Part shown: positions 24,748 through 34,102 of the stretch, one piece after another | Layout of the letters: each line of letters starts with the position of its first letter | Position numbering within the stretch: position 1 is the first letter of the stretch | From: Pseudomonas abietaniphila | Lineage (GTDB): Bacteria > Pseudomonadota > Gammaproteobacteria > Pseudomonadales > Pseudomonadaceae | DNA length: 64,000 nucleotides | Assembly: GCF_039697315.1 (NCBI RefSeq) | Contig: NZ_CP155619.1 | Coordinates: 744,001 to 808,000, forward strand | Reading direction: 5' to 3' | Translations under genes and position numbers: made by a program | The notes under the pieces: generated by a model | What the model was told of the DNA's origin: nothing | What the model saw: the letters and a program-made list of their open reading frames with translations, nothing else | Database searches by the model: none

Positions 24748-26459
24748 TCGAAGTCACCGAAGTTTCCATCGCTCAATTGCGCGCGGCGTTGGCGTCCGGC
24801 GAAACCACCGCCGTGGAACTCGTCCAGGCGTATTTGGCGCGCATCGATGCCTATGACGGCCCTGACACCGCGACCCGCCTCAACGCGCTGGTGGTCCGAA
24901 ACCCTGAAGCCCTCAAAGAAGCCGAAGCCTCCGACGCTCGACGTGCGAGCGGCCAGACACTCGGCCCGCTCGACGGTATTCCGTACACCGCCAAAGACAG
25001 TTACCTGGTCAAAGGCCTCACCGCCGCGTCCGGCAGCCCTGCGTTCGCCGATCTGGTTGCTTATCGCGATGCGTTCACCGTGGAACGGCTGCGCGCTGCC
25101 GGGGCGATCTGCCTGGGCAAGACCAACATGCCGCCCATGGCCAACGGCGGCATGCAACGCGGCGTTTACGGCCGCGCCGAAAGTCCCTACAACGGCGACT
25201 ACCTCACCGCACCCTTTGCCTCGGGATCTTCGAACGGCGCTGGTACAGCGACGGCGGCCAGCTTCGCCGCGTTCGGTCTGGCTGAAGAAACCTGGTCAAG
25301 CGGTCGCGGTCCTGCATCCAACAACGGCCTGTGCGCTTACACCCCGTCGCGCGGCGTGATTTCGGTGCGTGGCAATTGGCCGCTGACACCGACCATGGAC
25401 GTCGTCGTGCCTTTCGCCCGCACCATGGCCGACCTGCTGGACGTGCTGGACGTAGTGGTCGCGGACGATCCCGACACACGCGGCGACCTGTGGCGGCTGC
25501 AACCCTGGGTGCCGATTCCCTCGGTCGCGTCGGTGCGTCCGGCCTCGTACGCGGAGCTCGCGGTGAAGGCCGAGGCGCTCGCAGGCAAGCGCCTGGGCAT
25601 CCCGCGCATGTACATCAACGCAGACCCTGACGCAGGCACCAGCGAAGCGCCGGGCATCGGCGGCCCGACCGGCCAGCGCATCAACACCCGTCCCTCGGTC
25701 ATCGCACTGTGGCAAGAGGCTCGCCAGGCGCTCGAAGCGGCAGGCGCGGAAGTCATCGAAGTCGATTTCCCGCTGGTCTCCAATTGCGAAGGCGATCGCC
25801 CGGGCGCGCCGACCGTGTTCAACCGGGGAATCGTCTCCAAGGAATTCCTGCACCACGAATTGTGGGACCTGACGGCGTGGGCCTTTGATGATTTCCTGCA
25901 GGCCAATGGTGATCCCAAGCTGAACCGCCTGGTCGATGTCGACGGGCCGAAGATCTTCCCTCACGACCCCGGCACCCTGCCCAACCGCGAAGGCGATCTG
26001 GCGGCAGGCATGGACGAATACGTGCGCATGGCCGAGCGTGGCATCACGCCGTGGAACGAAATCGACACCTTGGCCGACGGCTTGCGCGGGCTGGAGAAAA
26101 CCCGACGCATCGACCTGGAAGAGTGGATGGATGCGCAGGGACTGGACGCCGTGCTGTTCCCGACCGTCGCCGATGTCGCACCCGCTGATTCGGACGTCAA
26201 TCCTGAATCCGCGGACATCGCGTGGAGCAACGGTGTGTGGGTCGCCAACGGCAACCTCGCCATTCGCCATTTGGGCGTTCCGACGGTCACCGTGCCCATG
26301 GGCATCATGTCGGACATCGGCATGCCGGTCGGCCTGACGTTCGCCGGTCGCGCCTATGACGACTCGACGCTGCTGCGTCTGGCGTCTGCGTTTGAATCGA
26401 CCGGGTCGAAGCGGATGATCCCGCCGCGCACACCTGCCCTTGTTTCCGCGAATTCCTAG
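24744..26459 (+). CDS. Amidase (amidase-signature family)
   Basis: 571 residues. Catalytic Lys is K84 in YTAKDSY, the cis-Ser lies in ASGSSNGAG (162/163), and the nucleophile candidate is S186 in ETWSSGRGPAS. The last motif departs from the common DTGGSIR-x-P, so the active-site edge is unusual. The enzyme hydrolyses amides to acid and ammonia in the cytosol. A GGTGG lies just before the ATG. It is followed after 12 bases by a creatininase-family gene, so the pair probably degrades a common amide or cyclic-amide compound. Substrate unknown. Confidence 0.88.
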   Translation: MIEVTEVSIAQLRAALASGETTAVELVQAYLARIDAYDGPDTATRLNALVVRNPEALKEAEASDARRASGQTLGPLDGIPYTAKDSYLVKGLTAASGSPAFADLVAYRDAFTVERLRAAGAICLGKTNMPPMANGGMQRGVYGRAESPYNGDYLTAPFASGSSNGAGTATAASFAAFGLAEETWSSGRGPASNNGLCAYTPSRGVISVRGNWPLTPTMDVVVPFARTMADLLDVLDVVVADDPDTRGDLWRLQPWVPIPSVASVRPASYAELAVKAEALAGKRLGIPRMYINADPDAGTSEAPGIGGPTGQRINTRPSVIALWQEARQALEAAGAEVIEVDFPLVSNCEGDRPGAPTVFNRGIVSKEFLHHELWDLTAWAFDDFLQANGDPKLNRLVDVDGPKIFPHDPGTLPNREGDLAAGMDEYVRMAERGITPWNEIDTLADGLRGLEKTRRIDLEEWMDAQGLDAVLFPTVADVAPADSDVNPESADIAWSNGVWVANGNLAIRHLGVPTVTVPMGIMSDIGMPVGLTFAGRAYDDSTLLRLASAFESTGSKRMIPPRTPALVSANS

Positions 26460-26471
26460 AGAGAACCCCGC

Positions 26472-27221
26472 ATGCTTTTGCACCTGTCAACGTGGCGCGA
26501 GATCGAAGCGTTTCTGACCCGCAGCCGCACCATCGTCGTGCCCATTGGTTCGAACGAGCAACATGGCCCGACCGGGCTCCTGGGCACTGACTGGATGTGC
26601 CCGCAGATCATTGCCGAAGAAGCGCAGAAAGACGCCGATATCCTCATCGCCCCGACGTTCAACATCGGCATGGCACAGCATCACCTCGGGTTTCCGGGCA
26701 CGATTTCGCTGCGCCCATCGACCTTCATCGCCGCCATAGGCGACTGGGTTCGCTCCCTGGCCGGGCACGGTTTCGAGAAGATCCTGTTCCTCAATGGCCA
26801 CGGCGGTAACGTGGCGTCGATTGAAGCCGCCTTTTCCGAGCTGTACGCCGAAGCCAGCTTCGCCGGACGGCCGGCGGGGTTCGCGTTGAAGCTGTGCAAC
26901 TGGTGGGATCTGGAAGGCGTCGGCCAACTCGCCCACGCGCAGTTTCCGGTGGGCCATGGTTCGCACGCCACACCGTCGGAGATCGCGGTCACGCAGTGGG
27001 CTTATCCAGACGCCATCAAGTCGGCGGCGTATTCGCCACGCATTGCGCCAAACGGCCCTATCCGCGAAGCACGGGACTTTCGTGCGCGCTTCCCGGACGG
27101 CCGCATGGGCTCAGACCCTGACCTCGCTACCCCGGAAAAAGGCGGCGAACTGGTGAAGCTCGCCGCCAAGGGGCTGGTGCAGGCGGTGGGAGCCTTCAGT
27201 CGGGAATCGACGCCGGACTGA
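26472..27221 (+). CDS. Creatininase-family amidohydrolase
   Basis: 249 residues. Metal-binding motifs of the family are in place: PIGSNEQHGPTG with E29 and H31, GTD with D40, LNGHGGN near residue 110, and HATPSE near 164. Family members open cyclic amides (creatinine) or act in cofactor and pterin-like pathways, using Zn or Mn in the cytosol. It begins 12 bases after the amidase with GAGAGA as ribosome site, so the two are co-transcribed. True creatinine use is not implied, as many homologues act on other lactams. Confidence 0.87.
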   Translation: MLLHLSTWREIEAFLTRSRTIVVPIGSNEQHGPTGLLGTDWMCPQIIAEEAQKDADILIAPTFNIGMAQHHLGFPGTISLRPSTFIAAIGDWVRSLAGHGFEKILFLNGHGGNVASIEAAFSELYAEASFAGRPAGFALKLCNWWDLEGVGQLAHAQFPVGHGSHATPSEIAVTQWAYPDAIKSAAYSPRIAPNGPIREARDFRARFPDGRMGSDPDLATPEKGGELVKLAAKGLVQAVGAFSRESTPD

Positions 27222-27226
27222 CAGCA

Positions 27227-28090
27227 CTACGCCACGGCATCCAGTTCAGCCAACATCTGCGGCGGTATCTTCAGTTCACTGGCGGTCAGGTTTTCCCGCA
27301 GATGCGCCACCGACGACGTGCCCGGAATCAACAGAATGTTCGGGGCACGTTGCAGCAGCCAGGCCAATGCCACCAGAAGCGGCGAAGCGTCCATTCGCGT
27401 CGCCACGCTGGACAGGACGTCGGATTGCAGTGGCGTAAAACCACCCAGCGGGAAAAACGGCACGTAGGCGATGCCTTGTTTGCCGAGGTCGGCGATCAGT
27501 TGCTCGTCATCTCGGTGAGACAGGTTGTAGTGGTTCTGCACGCACACGACATCGGCGATGGACTGCGCCTGTTTGACCTGTGCCGCCGTGACGTTGCTCA
27601 GGCCCAGATGCCCAATCAGCCCCTGGCGTTGCAGTTCGGCGAGCGCGGTGAACTGTTCTTCGATGGACTCCTCGCCCGGTGAGTGCATGTTGCCCCAGGC
27701 GCGCAGATTCACGACATCCAGGACATCCAGCCCCAGATTGCGCAAATTGTCGTGCACGGCCTTGATCAGCTCGGCCGGGCTTTGCGCCGGATTCCAGGAA
27801 GCGTCTTCACCCCGTTGAGCACCGACTTTGGTGACGATGACCAGGTCGTCGGCATAAGGATGCAGCGCCTCGCGGATCAACTGGTTGGTGAAATGGGGGC
27901 CGTAGAAGTCGGAGGTGTCGATGTGATTGACGCCCAGCGCCAGCGCCTCGCGAAGGACCGCGATGGCGGCTTTGGGGTCCTTGGGCGGACCGAACACGCC
28001 CGGCCCGGCCAGTTGCATCGCGCCGTAGCCCATGCGGTTGACGCTGCGATCACCCAGTTGAAACGTGCCTGCCTTGCTTGCGTTACTCAT
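27227..28090 (-). CDS. Aldo/keto reductase family oxidoreductase
   Basis: 287 residues from the ATG at 28090, which has GAGGC about 9 bases upstream; a longer frame to 28132 is not preferred. AKR marks: NHIDTSDFYGPHFTNQLIRE (catalytic Asp and Tyr), LVIVTKVG (Lys), and the C-terminal phosphate-binding PGTSSVAHLRENL. The usual active-site His region reads NLRAWG, as in AKR13-type members. NADPH-dependent reduction of aldehydes or ketones is expected. Divergent from a LysR gene (99 bases between starts). It converges on the creatininase gene with a 5-base gap. Confidence 0.9.
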   Translation of the reverse strand: MSNASKAGTFQLGDRSVNRMGYGAMQLAGPGVFGPPKDPKAAIAVLREALALGVNHIDTSDFYGPHFTNQLIREALHPYADDLVIVTKVGAQRGEDASWNPAQSPAELIKAVHDNLRNLGLDVLDVVNLRAWGNMHSPGEESIEEQFTALAELQRQGLIGHLGLSNVTAAQVKQAQSIADVVCVQNHYNLSHRDDEQLIADLGKQGIAYVPFFPLGGFTPLQSDVLSSVATRMDASPLLVALAWLLQRAPNILLIPGTSSVAHLRENLTASELKIPPQMLAELDAVA

Positions 28091-28189
28091 GCCGTTTGCC
28101 TCTGTCACGAAGTGTGCCGCCACTATAGGCATTGACCACTTCTCTGATAATCAGGTGCAATCGGCACAGGGCGTACGGGTGGGCGAACA

Positions 28190-29086
28190 ATGGCAGCGGA
28201 TATTCAAGACTTGTTGGCCTTTGTGGCCGTGGTAAAAGCAGGCGGCTTTCGTGAAGGTGCCCGCGCGAGCGGTAAGTCGGCGTCGAGCCTGAGTGACGCC
28301 GTGCGACGTATGGAGTCCCGACTCGGCGTGCGCCTGCTCAACCGGACCACGCGCAGTGTGGTGCCGACGGAAGCCGGCGCCAGGCTGATGGAGCGGATCG
28401 TACCGGCGCTGGGCGAAGTCGAGTCCGCCATGGACGTGGTGAATGATTTCCGTGACCGACCTTCAGGGACGCTGAAACTCAACGTGCCCGCCAGTGCTGC
28501 GCGTCTGGTGTTGCCCGCGATCATCACGCCGTTTCTGCAGGCGCACCCTGATATCCGCCTGGAAGTCATCGTTGAAGAAAGCTTCGTCGACATGCTCGCC
28601 GCCGGTTGCGATGCGGGCATTCGTTACGATGATCGCCTGGAGCAGGACATGATTGCCGTGCCGATCGGGCCGAGGATTCAGCGCTTCGCCACGGCGGCGT
28701 CGCCCGCTTACCTGGATGCCAGAGGTCGCCCCAAGCACCCTCGTGATCTGCTCGAACACGATTGCCTGCGCGGCAAGTTCCCCAGCGGCGCGATACCGTT
28801 GTGGGAGTACGAGCGCGACGGCGAAACCCTGCGCGTCGACCCGACCGGCCCGCTGGTCGTCAACATCGCCGGCGCTGTCGACCTCGCCGTACAGGCCGCC
28901 ATCGACGGGCTCGGCATTGTCTTCCTCTTCGAAGACTGGCTGCGCCCTCACCTGGAAAGCGGCGCACTGGAACCGGTGCTTGAGCCGTGGTGGCAGAGCT
29001 TTAGCGGGCCCTTCCTTTATTACTCGGGCCGCCGCTACCTGCCCTCGCCGCTTCGCGCGTTTGTGGATTTCATCAAGGCAAGGTGA
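28190..29086 (+). CDS. LysR-family transcriptional regulator
   Basis: 298 residues: HTH GGFREGARASGKSASSLSDA (about 18-37), then VRRMESRLGVRLLNRTTRSV, then an effector domain with AGCDAGIRYDDRLEQDM. This is the group that typically controls a divergent reductase or dehydrogenase gene, here the aldo/keto reductase. The 99-base spacer contains the probable promoter pair. ATG at 28190, no better upstream start. Confidence 0.9.
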   Translation: MAADIQDLLAFVAVVKAGGFREGARASGKSASSLSDAVRRMESRLGVRLLNRTTRSVVPTEAGARLMERIVPALGEVESAMDVVNDFRDRPSGTLKLNVPASAARLVLPAIITPFLQAHPDIRLEVIVEESFVDMLAAGCDAGIRYDDRLEQDMIAVPIGPRIQRFATAASPAYLDARGRPKHPRDLLEHDCLRGKFPSGAIPLWEYERDGETLRVDPTGPLVVNIAGAVDLAVQAAIDGLGIVFLFEDWLRPHLESGALEPVLEPWWQSFSGPFLYYSGRRYLPSPLRAFVDFIKAR

Positions 29087-29114
29087 GGCAGTCACCATTG
29101 GACTGTTCTACAGG

Positions 29115-29300
29115 TATTGCGGCGTTCCGATGCTTTGCGGCATACACCACAACCTGTGGGAGCGAGCTTGGTCTGGGCGGCATTCCGACGAATGCAATGG
29201 GTCTGGAACATCATCGGTAAATGAACCACCGCATTCGCGGCCCTCGTAACCTCGGACTGCTCCCACATGTATCGCGGCGTTCCGATGTTTTGCGGCACAC
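29115..29300. repeat. REP/REPIN-like palindromic repeat region
   Basis: Two direct copies of about 30 bases sharing GCGGCGTTCCGATG-x-TTTGCGGCA lie at about 29115-29145 and 29270-29300. Between them, TGTGGGAG (29155-29162) faces CTCCCACA (29260-29267) as an inverted pair, and the first is followed by CGAGCTTG, the core of common pseudomonad REP sequences. The unit sits in the spacer between a LysR gene and fetA. Such elements are mobilised in trans by REP-associated transposases; none is in the window. Confidence 0.65.
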
Positions 29301-29375
29301 CCTGAACTGTGGATGCCTGGCACGGCAAAGTGGGCGATAATGCACGGCGTTTCAGCCCGCCCAAAAGGAACGACC

Positions 29376-30089
29376 GTGCCGTCGAGTGTGTCATCGCCCC
29401 ATCCGTCGTCCGAACCCTTGCTTGAGGTCAGGCGGTTGACTCGTCTGGACCAGAACGGTGCCAACGAGCTCCTTAAACCTACCGACTTTACCTTGATGCC
29501 TGGCGCACAAGTCGCGATTACCGGCGCGTCGGGATCGGGTAAAAGTGTGTTCCTGCGCACCCTGGCGCTGCTCGATGCACCTTCCAGCGGCGAATTGCTG
29601 TGGCAGCACGCGCTACTGTCCAATGACAGGATTCCTGCGTATCGCACGTGCGTGTCTTACCTGTCGCAACGCCCCGCGCTGATCGAAGGCACGGTGCTCG
29701 ACAACCTGCAGTTCCCCTTCACTCTGAAAAGCCTGCGGGCGCGCACGTTCGATCTGCAACGGGCGACCGACTTGCTGGCTCAGGCCGGCAAAGAGCCTTC
29801 GTTTTTAAACAAGACCACAACCGACCTGTCAGGTGGCGAGTCGCAGATCGTCGCGCTGGTGCGCACGCTGCAACTGGAGCCTCAGGTGATGCTGTTCGAT
29901 GAACCCACCTCGGCGCTCGACCCGCAGTCGGCGGCAGCGGTCGAATCGCTGGTGCTGCACTGGTTCAACGCAGGCGCGGGCTCGCGCGCTTACATCTGGA
30001 TTTCCCATGACCCCGAACAGGCCCGACGCATGAGCACCCGGCGTTTGACGATGAACAATGGCGTGCTGCTCGCGGGAGAAGCAGCATGA
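29376..30089 (+). CDS. fetA: Iron-export ABC transporter ATP-binding protein FetA
   Basis: 237 residues, close to the 225 of E. coli FetA. Walker A is GASGSGKS, the signature LSGGESQ, and Walker B VMLFDEPTSALD; the H-loop is WISHDP. The GTG at 29376 is chosen because AAAGGAA ends 5 bases upstream; a frame from 29313 lacks such a site. It powers FetB in the inner membrane; FetAB exports iron and protects against peroxide with iron overload. It overlaps fetB by 4 bases. The permease partner fixes the identity better than the ATPase alone. Confidence 0.85.
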   Translation: MPSSVSSPHPSSEPLLEVRRLTRLDQNGANELLKPTDFTLMPGAQVAITGASGSGKSVFLRTLALLDAPSSGELLWQHALLSNDRIPAYRTCVSYLSQRPALIEGTVLDNLQFPFTLKSLRARTFDLQRATDLLAQAGKEPSFLNKTTTDLSGGESQIVALVRTLQLEPQVMLFDEPTSALDPQSAAAVESLVLHWFNAGAGSRAYIWISHDPEQARRMSTRRLTMNNGVLLAGEAA

Positions 30090-30886
30090 ACTACCAGGAC
30101 CTGTCGGCCACCGACCTCTCCATTGCCGCCGCGCTGATCCTCATCAACGGTGCGTTGTCGCTGATGTTGAAGCTCGGACTGGAGCGCCAGTTGTTGTGGG
30201 CATCCGTGCGGACCGTCGTGCAGTTGCTGGCGGTCGGTTACCTGCTCGGCTGGGTATTCGCCCATGCCGACTGGTACGTGGTGCTGCCCCTGATGTGTCT
30301 GATGACACTGGTCGCCGGTTTCTCTGCCGCCAGCCGGGGCAAGCGCACGTACGCCGGGCAATTGATCGACAGCGTGGTGTCGGTCTGGAGCAGTTCATGG
30401 CTGGTCGCGGCCATCGGGCTGTTCGTGATTATCCGCATCCGGCCGTGGTACGAGCCTCAATACGCGATCCCGATTCTCGGCATGATCCTGGGCAACACGC
30501 TGACGGCGGTGTCCCTGGGCATGGAGCGCATGACCCAGGAGTTGATGTCGGGCCGCAACACCATCGAGATGATCCTGGCACTGGGCGGCACCCGCTGGGA
30601 GGCGGCACAATCGGCCGCCAGGCAAGCGGTTCGCGCGGGCATGATGCCGACGCTGAACCAGATGACCGTGGTCGGCATCGTCAGCCTGCCCGGCATGATG
30701 ACCGGTCAGGTGCTGGCGGGAGAAAACCCTGAAAGCGCCGTCCGCTATCAGATCATGATCATGTTCCTGATCGCCGCGGGCTCGGCGCTGGGCACGGTCT
30801 GCGCGGTCCTGCTGACATTCAGGCGGTTGTTCTCGGCGGATCACCGTTTCATGGTTCACCGACTGGTTGCGAGGCCTAATGCATGA
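30086..30886 (+). CDS. fetB: Iron-export ABC transporter permease FetB
   Basis: 266 residues with about seven hydrophobic segments. Family (UPF0014) marks are ALGGTRWEAAQSAARQAVRA (the ATPase-coupling loop) and VGIVSLPGMMTGQVLAG. Inner-membrane partner of FetA. Its ATG overlaps the fetA stop, and its own stop overlaps the next LysR start by 4 bases, so all three are translated from one message. Metal specificity is taken from the E. coli pair. Confidence 0.88.
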   Translation: MNYQDLSATDLSIAAALILINGALSLMLKLGLERQLLWASVRTVVQLLAVGYLLGWVFAHADWYVVLPLMCLMTLVAGFSAASRGKRTYAGQLIDSVVSVWSSSWLVAAIGLFVIIRIRPWYEPQYAIPILGMILGNTLTAVSLGMERMTQELMSGRNTIEMILALGGTRWEAAQSAARQAVRAGMMPTLNQMTVVGIVSLPGMMTGQVLAGENPESAVRYQIMIMFLIAAGSALGTVCAVLLTFRRLFSADHRFMVHRLVARPNA

Positions 30887-31791
30887 GTATCAATTTCGAC
30901 CTCAATGACCTGCAGGCTTTTCGTGCGGTGGTCGAGAACGGCAGCTTCCGCAAAGCCGCGGACGCAATCAGGATCACTCAGCCAGCGCTGAGTCGACGCA
31001 TCGAAAAGCTTGAATCAGCGCTCAACGTCAAACTGTTCGAACGCACCACCCGCAAGGTCAGTCTCACCACGGTCGGGCTGGCTTTTCTGCCGCAAGTCGA
31101 ACGCATGCTCGATGACCTGGACATCGCCCTGATGAGCATCAGCGAGGTTGCGTCGACGCGCATGGGGCATGTGACCATTGCCTGCGTACCCTCTGCGGCG
31201 TACTACTTCATGCCGCAGGTGATCAGCGCCTTTCACCGGTTATACCCCAGGATCAAAGTCCGGGTGCTCGACGCCAGCGCCAACGAGGTCAACAGCGCGG
31301 TAGCCTTGGGCGAAGCGGATTTCGGCGTGAGTTTCAGCGGTACGCTGGCGGCGGAAGTCGATTTCGAATTGTTGTTGCAGGAACGCTACGTGGTCGCCTG
31401 CCGGCGCGACCATCCCCTGGCCGAGCGTGAGCAGGTCAGCTGGGAAGAGATGTACGAACACGATTACATCAGCCTCGACAAGACCTCAGGCAACCGAATG
31501 GTGCTGGATCAGGCGCTGCTGCGCTCGCCCGCCAAAAAGCCCAGCATCTGTGAAACCCGCCACGTAACGACCATGATCGGGCTGGTCGAAGCCGGCCTGG
31601 GGGTCGCTGCGGTGCCGTCCATCGCGATGCCGGCAGCGGGTCATCCGATTCTGGTGAGCGTCCCGCTGATCGAGCCCGAAGTGCTGCGTAACGTCGGGCT
31701 GATCAAACGCCGCGGGCGTACCTTGACACCCGCGGCCATCGAGCTGGAACAACTGGTCAGGCAGATGCCTGTTCGCTCAGCGGGGCACTGA
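30883..31791 (+). CDS. LysR-family transcriptional regulator
   Basis: 302 residues. HTH FRKAADAIRITQPALSRRIE (about 22-41), then a typical effector domain with GEADFGVSFSG and GLVEAGLGVAAVPS. It is joined to fetB by a 4-base overlap, so it is co-expressed with the iron exporter. Its 3' end overlaps the convergent binding-protein gene by 15 bases. It belongs to the type found next to MHS transporters, so its target may be the convergent transporter operon; fetAB is the alternative. Which of these it controls is unresolved. Confidence 0.9.
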   Translation: MSINFDLNDLQAFRAVVENGSFRKAADAIRITQPALSRRIEKLESALNVKLFERTTRKVSLTTVGLAFLPQVERMLDDLDIALMSISEVASTRMGHVTIACVPSAAYYFMPQVISAFHRLYPRIKVRVLDASANEVNSAVALGEADFGVSFSGTLAAEVDFELLLQERYVVACRRDHPLAEREQVSWEEMYEHDYISLDKTSGNRMVLDQALLRSPAKKPSICETRHVTTMIGLVEAGLGVAAVPSIAMPAAGHPILVSVPLIEPEVLRNVGLIKRRGRTLTPAAIELEQLVRQMPVRSAGH

Positions 31792-32553
31792 GTCCAGGCC
31801 GGTGGCTTGCACCTGAGCCTGCGCTTTGGCTGACGACAGATAGTCCAGCAATGCTTTTGCCTGCTGCGGGTGTTCGGCATTTCGCGGGATGCCGGCGGCA
31901 TAACGCGTCACGGACTGGACATCCTCCGGGATCTTGCCGACGAAGGTCACTCCCGGGACGGGCAACAGTTCGGCGACCTGTTGAAAGCCCAGTTCGTAAT
32001 CCCCCTTGGCCACCACCGAGGCCACCGGAATGCGTTCGATCATCTTGCCCTTCGGCCCGACCTGCTCCTGAACGCCCAGCTTCTTGAACAACTCCTTCTC
32101 GATGTAAACACCACTGGCGCTGTCGGAGTACGCTACGGACTTGGCCTTGAGCAACGCCTCCTTGAGCTCGGCATCAGTCGCGATGGCCGGTTTGGCAGCG
32201 CCCTGCTTGACGACCATTCCGATGCGTGAATCCGCAAGCTCTACGCGTGAAGCGGGATCGACTTTGCCTTGCTTGATGAGCTCATCCAGCGCATACCCCA
32301 CCATGATCACCACGTCCGCATGCTCTCCGCGCGCCAGCCGGTTGGGAATGGCCTCCAGCGCCTTGCCCATCGACGGGCCGAGGATGGTTTCCAGCGTGTC
32401 GCCGCTTGCAGCCGCGTATTGCGGGCCCAGCGCTTTATAGGCGGCAGTGAAGCCCCCGGACGTCATGACGGTGAGCTCTTCGGCCTGGGCAAGGGAGCTC
32501 GCCAGCAGCGAACCAAGACTTAAAGCAGCCGCTACATTGAACAAAGCTTTCAT
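31777..32553 (-). CDS. Periplasmic substrate-binding protein (ModA-like fold)
   Basis: 258 residues with a signal peptide (about 1-24, cleavage after SLAQA). The mature part begins EELTVMTSGGFTAAYKAL and has ANVVI-type hinge text (HADVVIMVGYALDEL), matching the extracellular solute-binding family that includes molybdate-binding ModA. The family also includes many uncharacterised binders of organic acids. Molybdate-specific neighbours are absent. It is 28 bases downstream of an MHS-type transporter gene in the same operon, which is unusual because that transporter class does not need a binding protein. Confidence 0.82.
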   Translation of the reverse strand: MKALFNVAAALSLGSLLASSLAQAEELTVMTSGGFTAAYKALGPQYAAASGDTLETILGPSMGKALEAIPNRLARGEHADVVIMVGYALDELIKQGKVDPASRVELADSRIGMVVKQGAAKPAIATDAELKEALLKAKSVAYSDSASGVYIEKELFKKLGVQEQVGPKGKMIERIPVASVVAKGDYELGFQQVAELLPVPGVTFVGKIPEDVQSVTRYAAGIPRNAEHPQQAKALLDYLSSAKAQAQVQATGLDSVPR

Positions 32554-32581
32554 ATCAAATCCTTCTACATCAAACGGTGGG

Positions 32582-33883
32582 TCAGACCGCCAACTGCGGG
32601 CGGGCGGAGATGTTCCGGTACAGCATCAGCGTTGCACCCAGGGCGCACGCGGCGGCAAACGTCATCCAGTAAGCGGGCGCGGCCTTATCGCCGGTGAGAT
32701 GAATCAGCCAGGTCGAAATGGCGGGCGTGAAGCCTCCAAAAACGGCGGTTGCCAGGCTGTACGCCAGCGAGAAGCCCGCGACGCGCACCTCCACCGGCAT
32801 GATTTCGGTGAGCGCAGGAATCATCGCGCCGTTGTACAGGCCATACAGGCAGGAAAACCACAGCAGCACCTCGAGCATGTGCCCAAAGCTGGGCGCCTGG
32901 GCCAGGAACGACAAGGCCGGATAGGCCGTGACGATGGTCAACAGGGTCATGGCAATCAGCAGCGGCTTGCGGCCGAAACGGTCACTCAACGCGCCGCCGA
33001 TGGGCAACCAGATGAAGTTCGACACCCCCACCAGCAAGGTCACCAGCAAGGCATCGGCCGTGCTCAGGTTCAGTACGGTTTTGCCAAAGGTCGGCGCGTA
33101 CACCGTGATCAGATAAAACGCGGTGGTGGTCATCGCAACCATCAGCATACCGGCCACCACCACGCCCCAGTTCTGCAACAACGTGGCGATGACGTCCTTC
33201 ATCGTGGGCCGGTGCGTGCGCGTGGCGAATTCTTCGGTTTCCTGAAGGCTACGGCGCAACACAAAAATGAACGGGATGATCAGGCATCCGATGGCGAAAG
33301 GAATCCGCCATCCCCAATCCGCGATGGCTGCAGGCGCCATCCATTGATTCAACGCAAACCCCAGCGCAGCCGCCACCACGATCGCCACTTGCTGGCTGCC
33401 GGACTGCCAGCTGGTATAGAAGCCCTTGCGTCCAGGTGTGGCCATTTCCGCCAGGTACACCGACACACCACCCAGCTCGGCACCGGCCGAAAAGCCTTGC
33501 AGCAGGCGACCCAACAGTACCAGCGCCGGGGCCCATAAGCCGATACTCGAATAACCCGGCACCAGCACGATGAGCAACGTCCCGCTGGCCATGATGGACA
33601 GGGTGACAATCAACCCTTTGCGGCGCCCCACGTCATCAATGTAAGCCCCGAGAATGACTGCCCCCAACGGACGCATCAGGAACCCGGCACCGAAGACTGC
33701 GAAGGTCATCATCAATGATGCAAATTCACTGGACGCGGGAAAGAACGCCGAGGCGATCTGAGTGGCGTAGAAACCGAAGAGAAAGAAGTCGAACTGTTCG
33801 AGGAAGTTGCCCGAGGTGACGCGAAAGACGGCACCGGCTTTTGACGTGGCGGACGTTGCCCGCGGATGGGGGGAGCCATGCAT
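32582..33883 (-). CDS. MFS transporter, metabolite:H+ symporter (MHS) family, citrate/tricarballylate-like
   Basis: 433 residues with 12 predicted membrane segments. The opening [20 protein letters not shown], the motif [20 protein letters not shown] between segments 2 and 3, and [20 protein letters not shown] are typical of the citrate/tricarballylate subgroup. It imports a di- or tricarboxylate with protons across the inner membrane. TGGAGA lies 11 bases before the ATG at 33883. The 219-base divergent spacer toward the GGDEF-EAL gene contains a perfect 11-bp inverted repeat. Substrate inferred from subgroup resemblance only. Confidence 0.87.
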   Translation of the reverse strand: MHGSPHPRATSATSKAGAVFRVTSGNFLEQFDFFLFGFYATQIASAFFPASSEFASLMMTFAVFGAGFLMRPLGAVILGAYIDDVGRRKGLIVTLSIMASGTLLIVLVPGYSSIGLWAPALVLLGRLLQGFSAGAELGGVSVYLAEMATPGRKGFYTSWQSGSQQVAIVVAAALGFALNQWMAPAAIADWGWRIPFAIGCLIIPFIFVLRRSLQETEEFATRTHRPTMKDVIATLLQNWGVVVAGMLMVAMTTTAFYLITVYAPTFGKTVLNLSTADALLVTLLVGVSNFIWLPIGGALSDRFGRKPLLIAMTLLTIVTAYPALSFLAQAPSFGHMLEVLLWFSCLYGLYNGAMIPALTEIMPVEVRVAGFSLAYSLATAVFGGFTPAISTWLIHLTGDKAAPAYWMTFAAACALGATLMLYRNISARPQLAV

Positions 33884-33976
33884 GATTGTTCTCCAGCGAT
33901 CTTGTTAATGAGCCTTTCGGCGCTTTATGACCGGGAGTTTGATCGACACACTTTGAAACGATAAGTGCTATGTTTT

Positions 33977-34009
33977 CATCGATTGATGCACAACGCTTAT
34001 CAATCGATG
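33977..34009. promoter_or_regulatory. Perfect 11-bp inverted repeat, candidate operator
   Basis: CATCGATTGAT (33977-33987) and ATCAATCGATG (33999-34009) are exact reverse complements with an 11-base spacer. The spacing of half-site centres is about two helical turns, as for a LysR or dimeric regulator. It lies 94 bases upstream of the MHS transporter start and 94 bases upstream of the GGDEF-EAL start. It could serve either gene. Confidence 0.6.
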
Positions 34010-34102
34010 CTGAATCCGCTAGGCGGGAACAGCGCAAGACCGTCACGAACCCGACATAAACTAGTAGTATTCTGCCATCATCTCGCGGCAGGAATAAAAG
34101 CA

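Noticed and set aside
25296..26483. 395-codon open frame on the minus strand
   Set aside because: Exactly antisense to the well-supported amidase gene; His/Arg/Gly-rich text without any family, typical of high-GC shadow frames. The same applies to 32447-33538, 58019-59080 and 60949-62178.
31777..32553. Molybdate-binding ModA
   Set aside because: The fold family fits, but no modB or modC is nearby and the partner is an MHS symporter, so the specific name is not supported.
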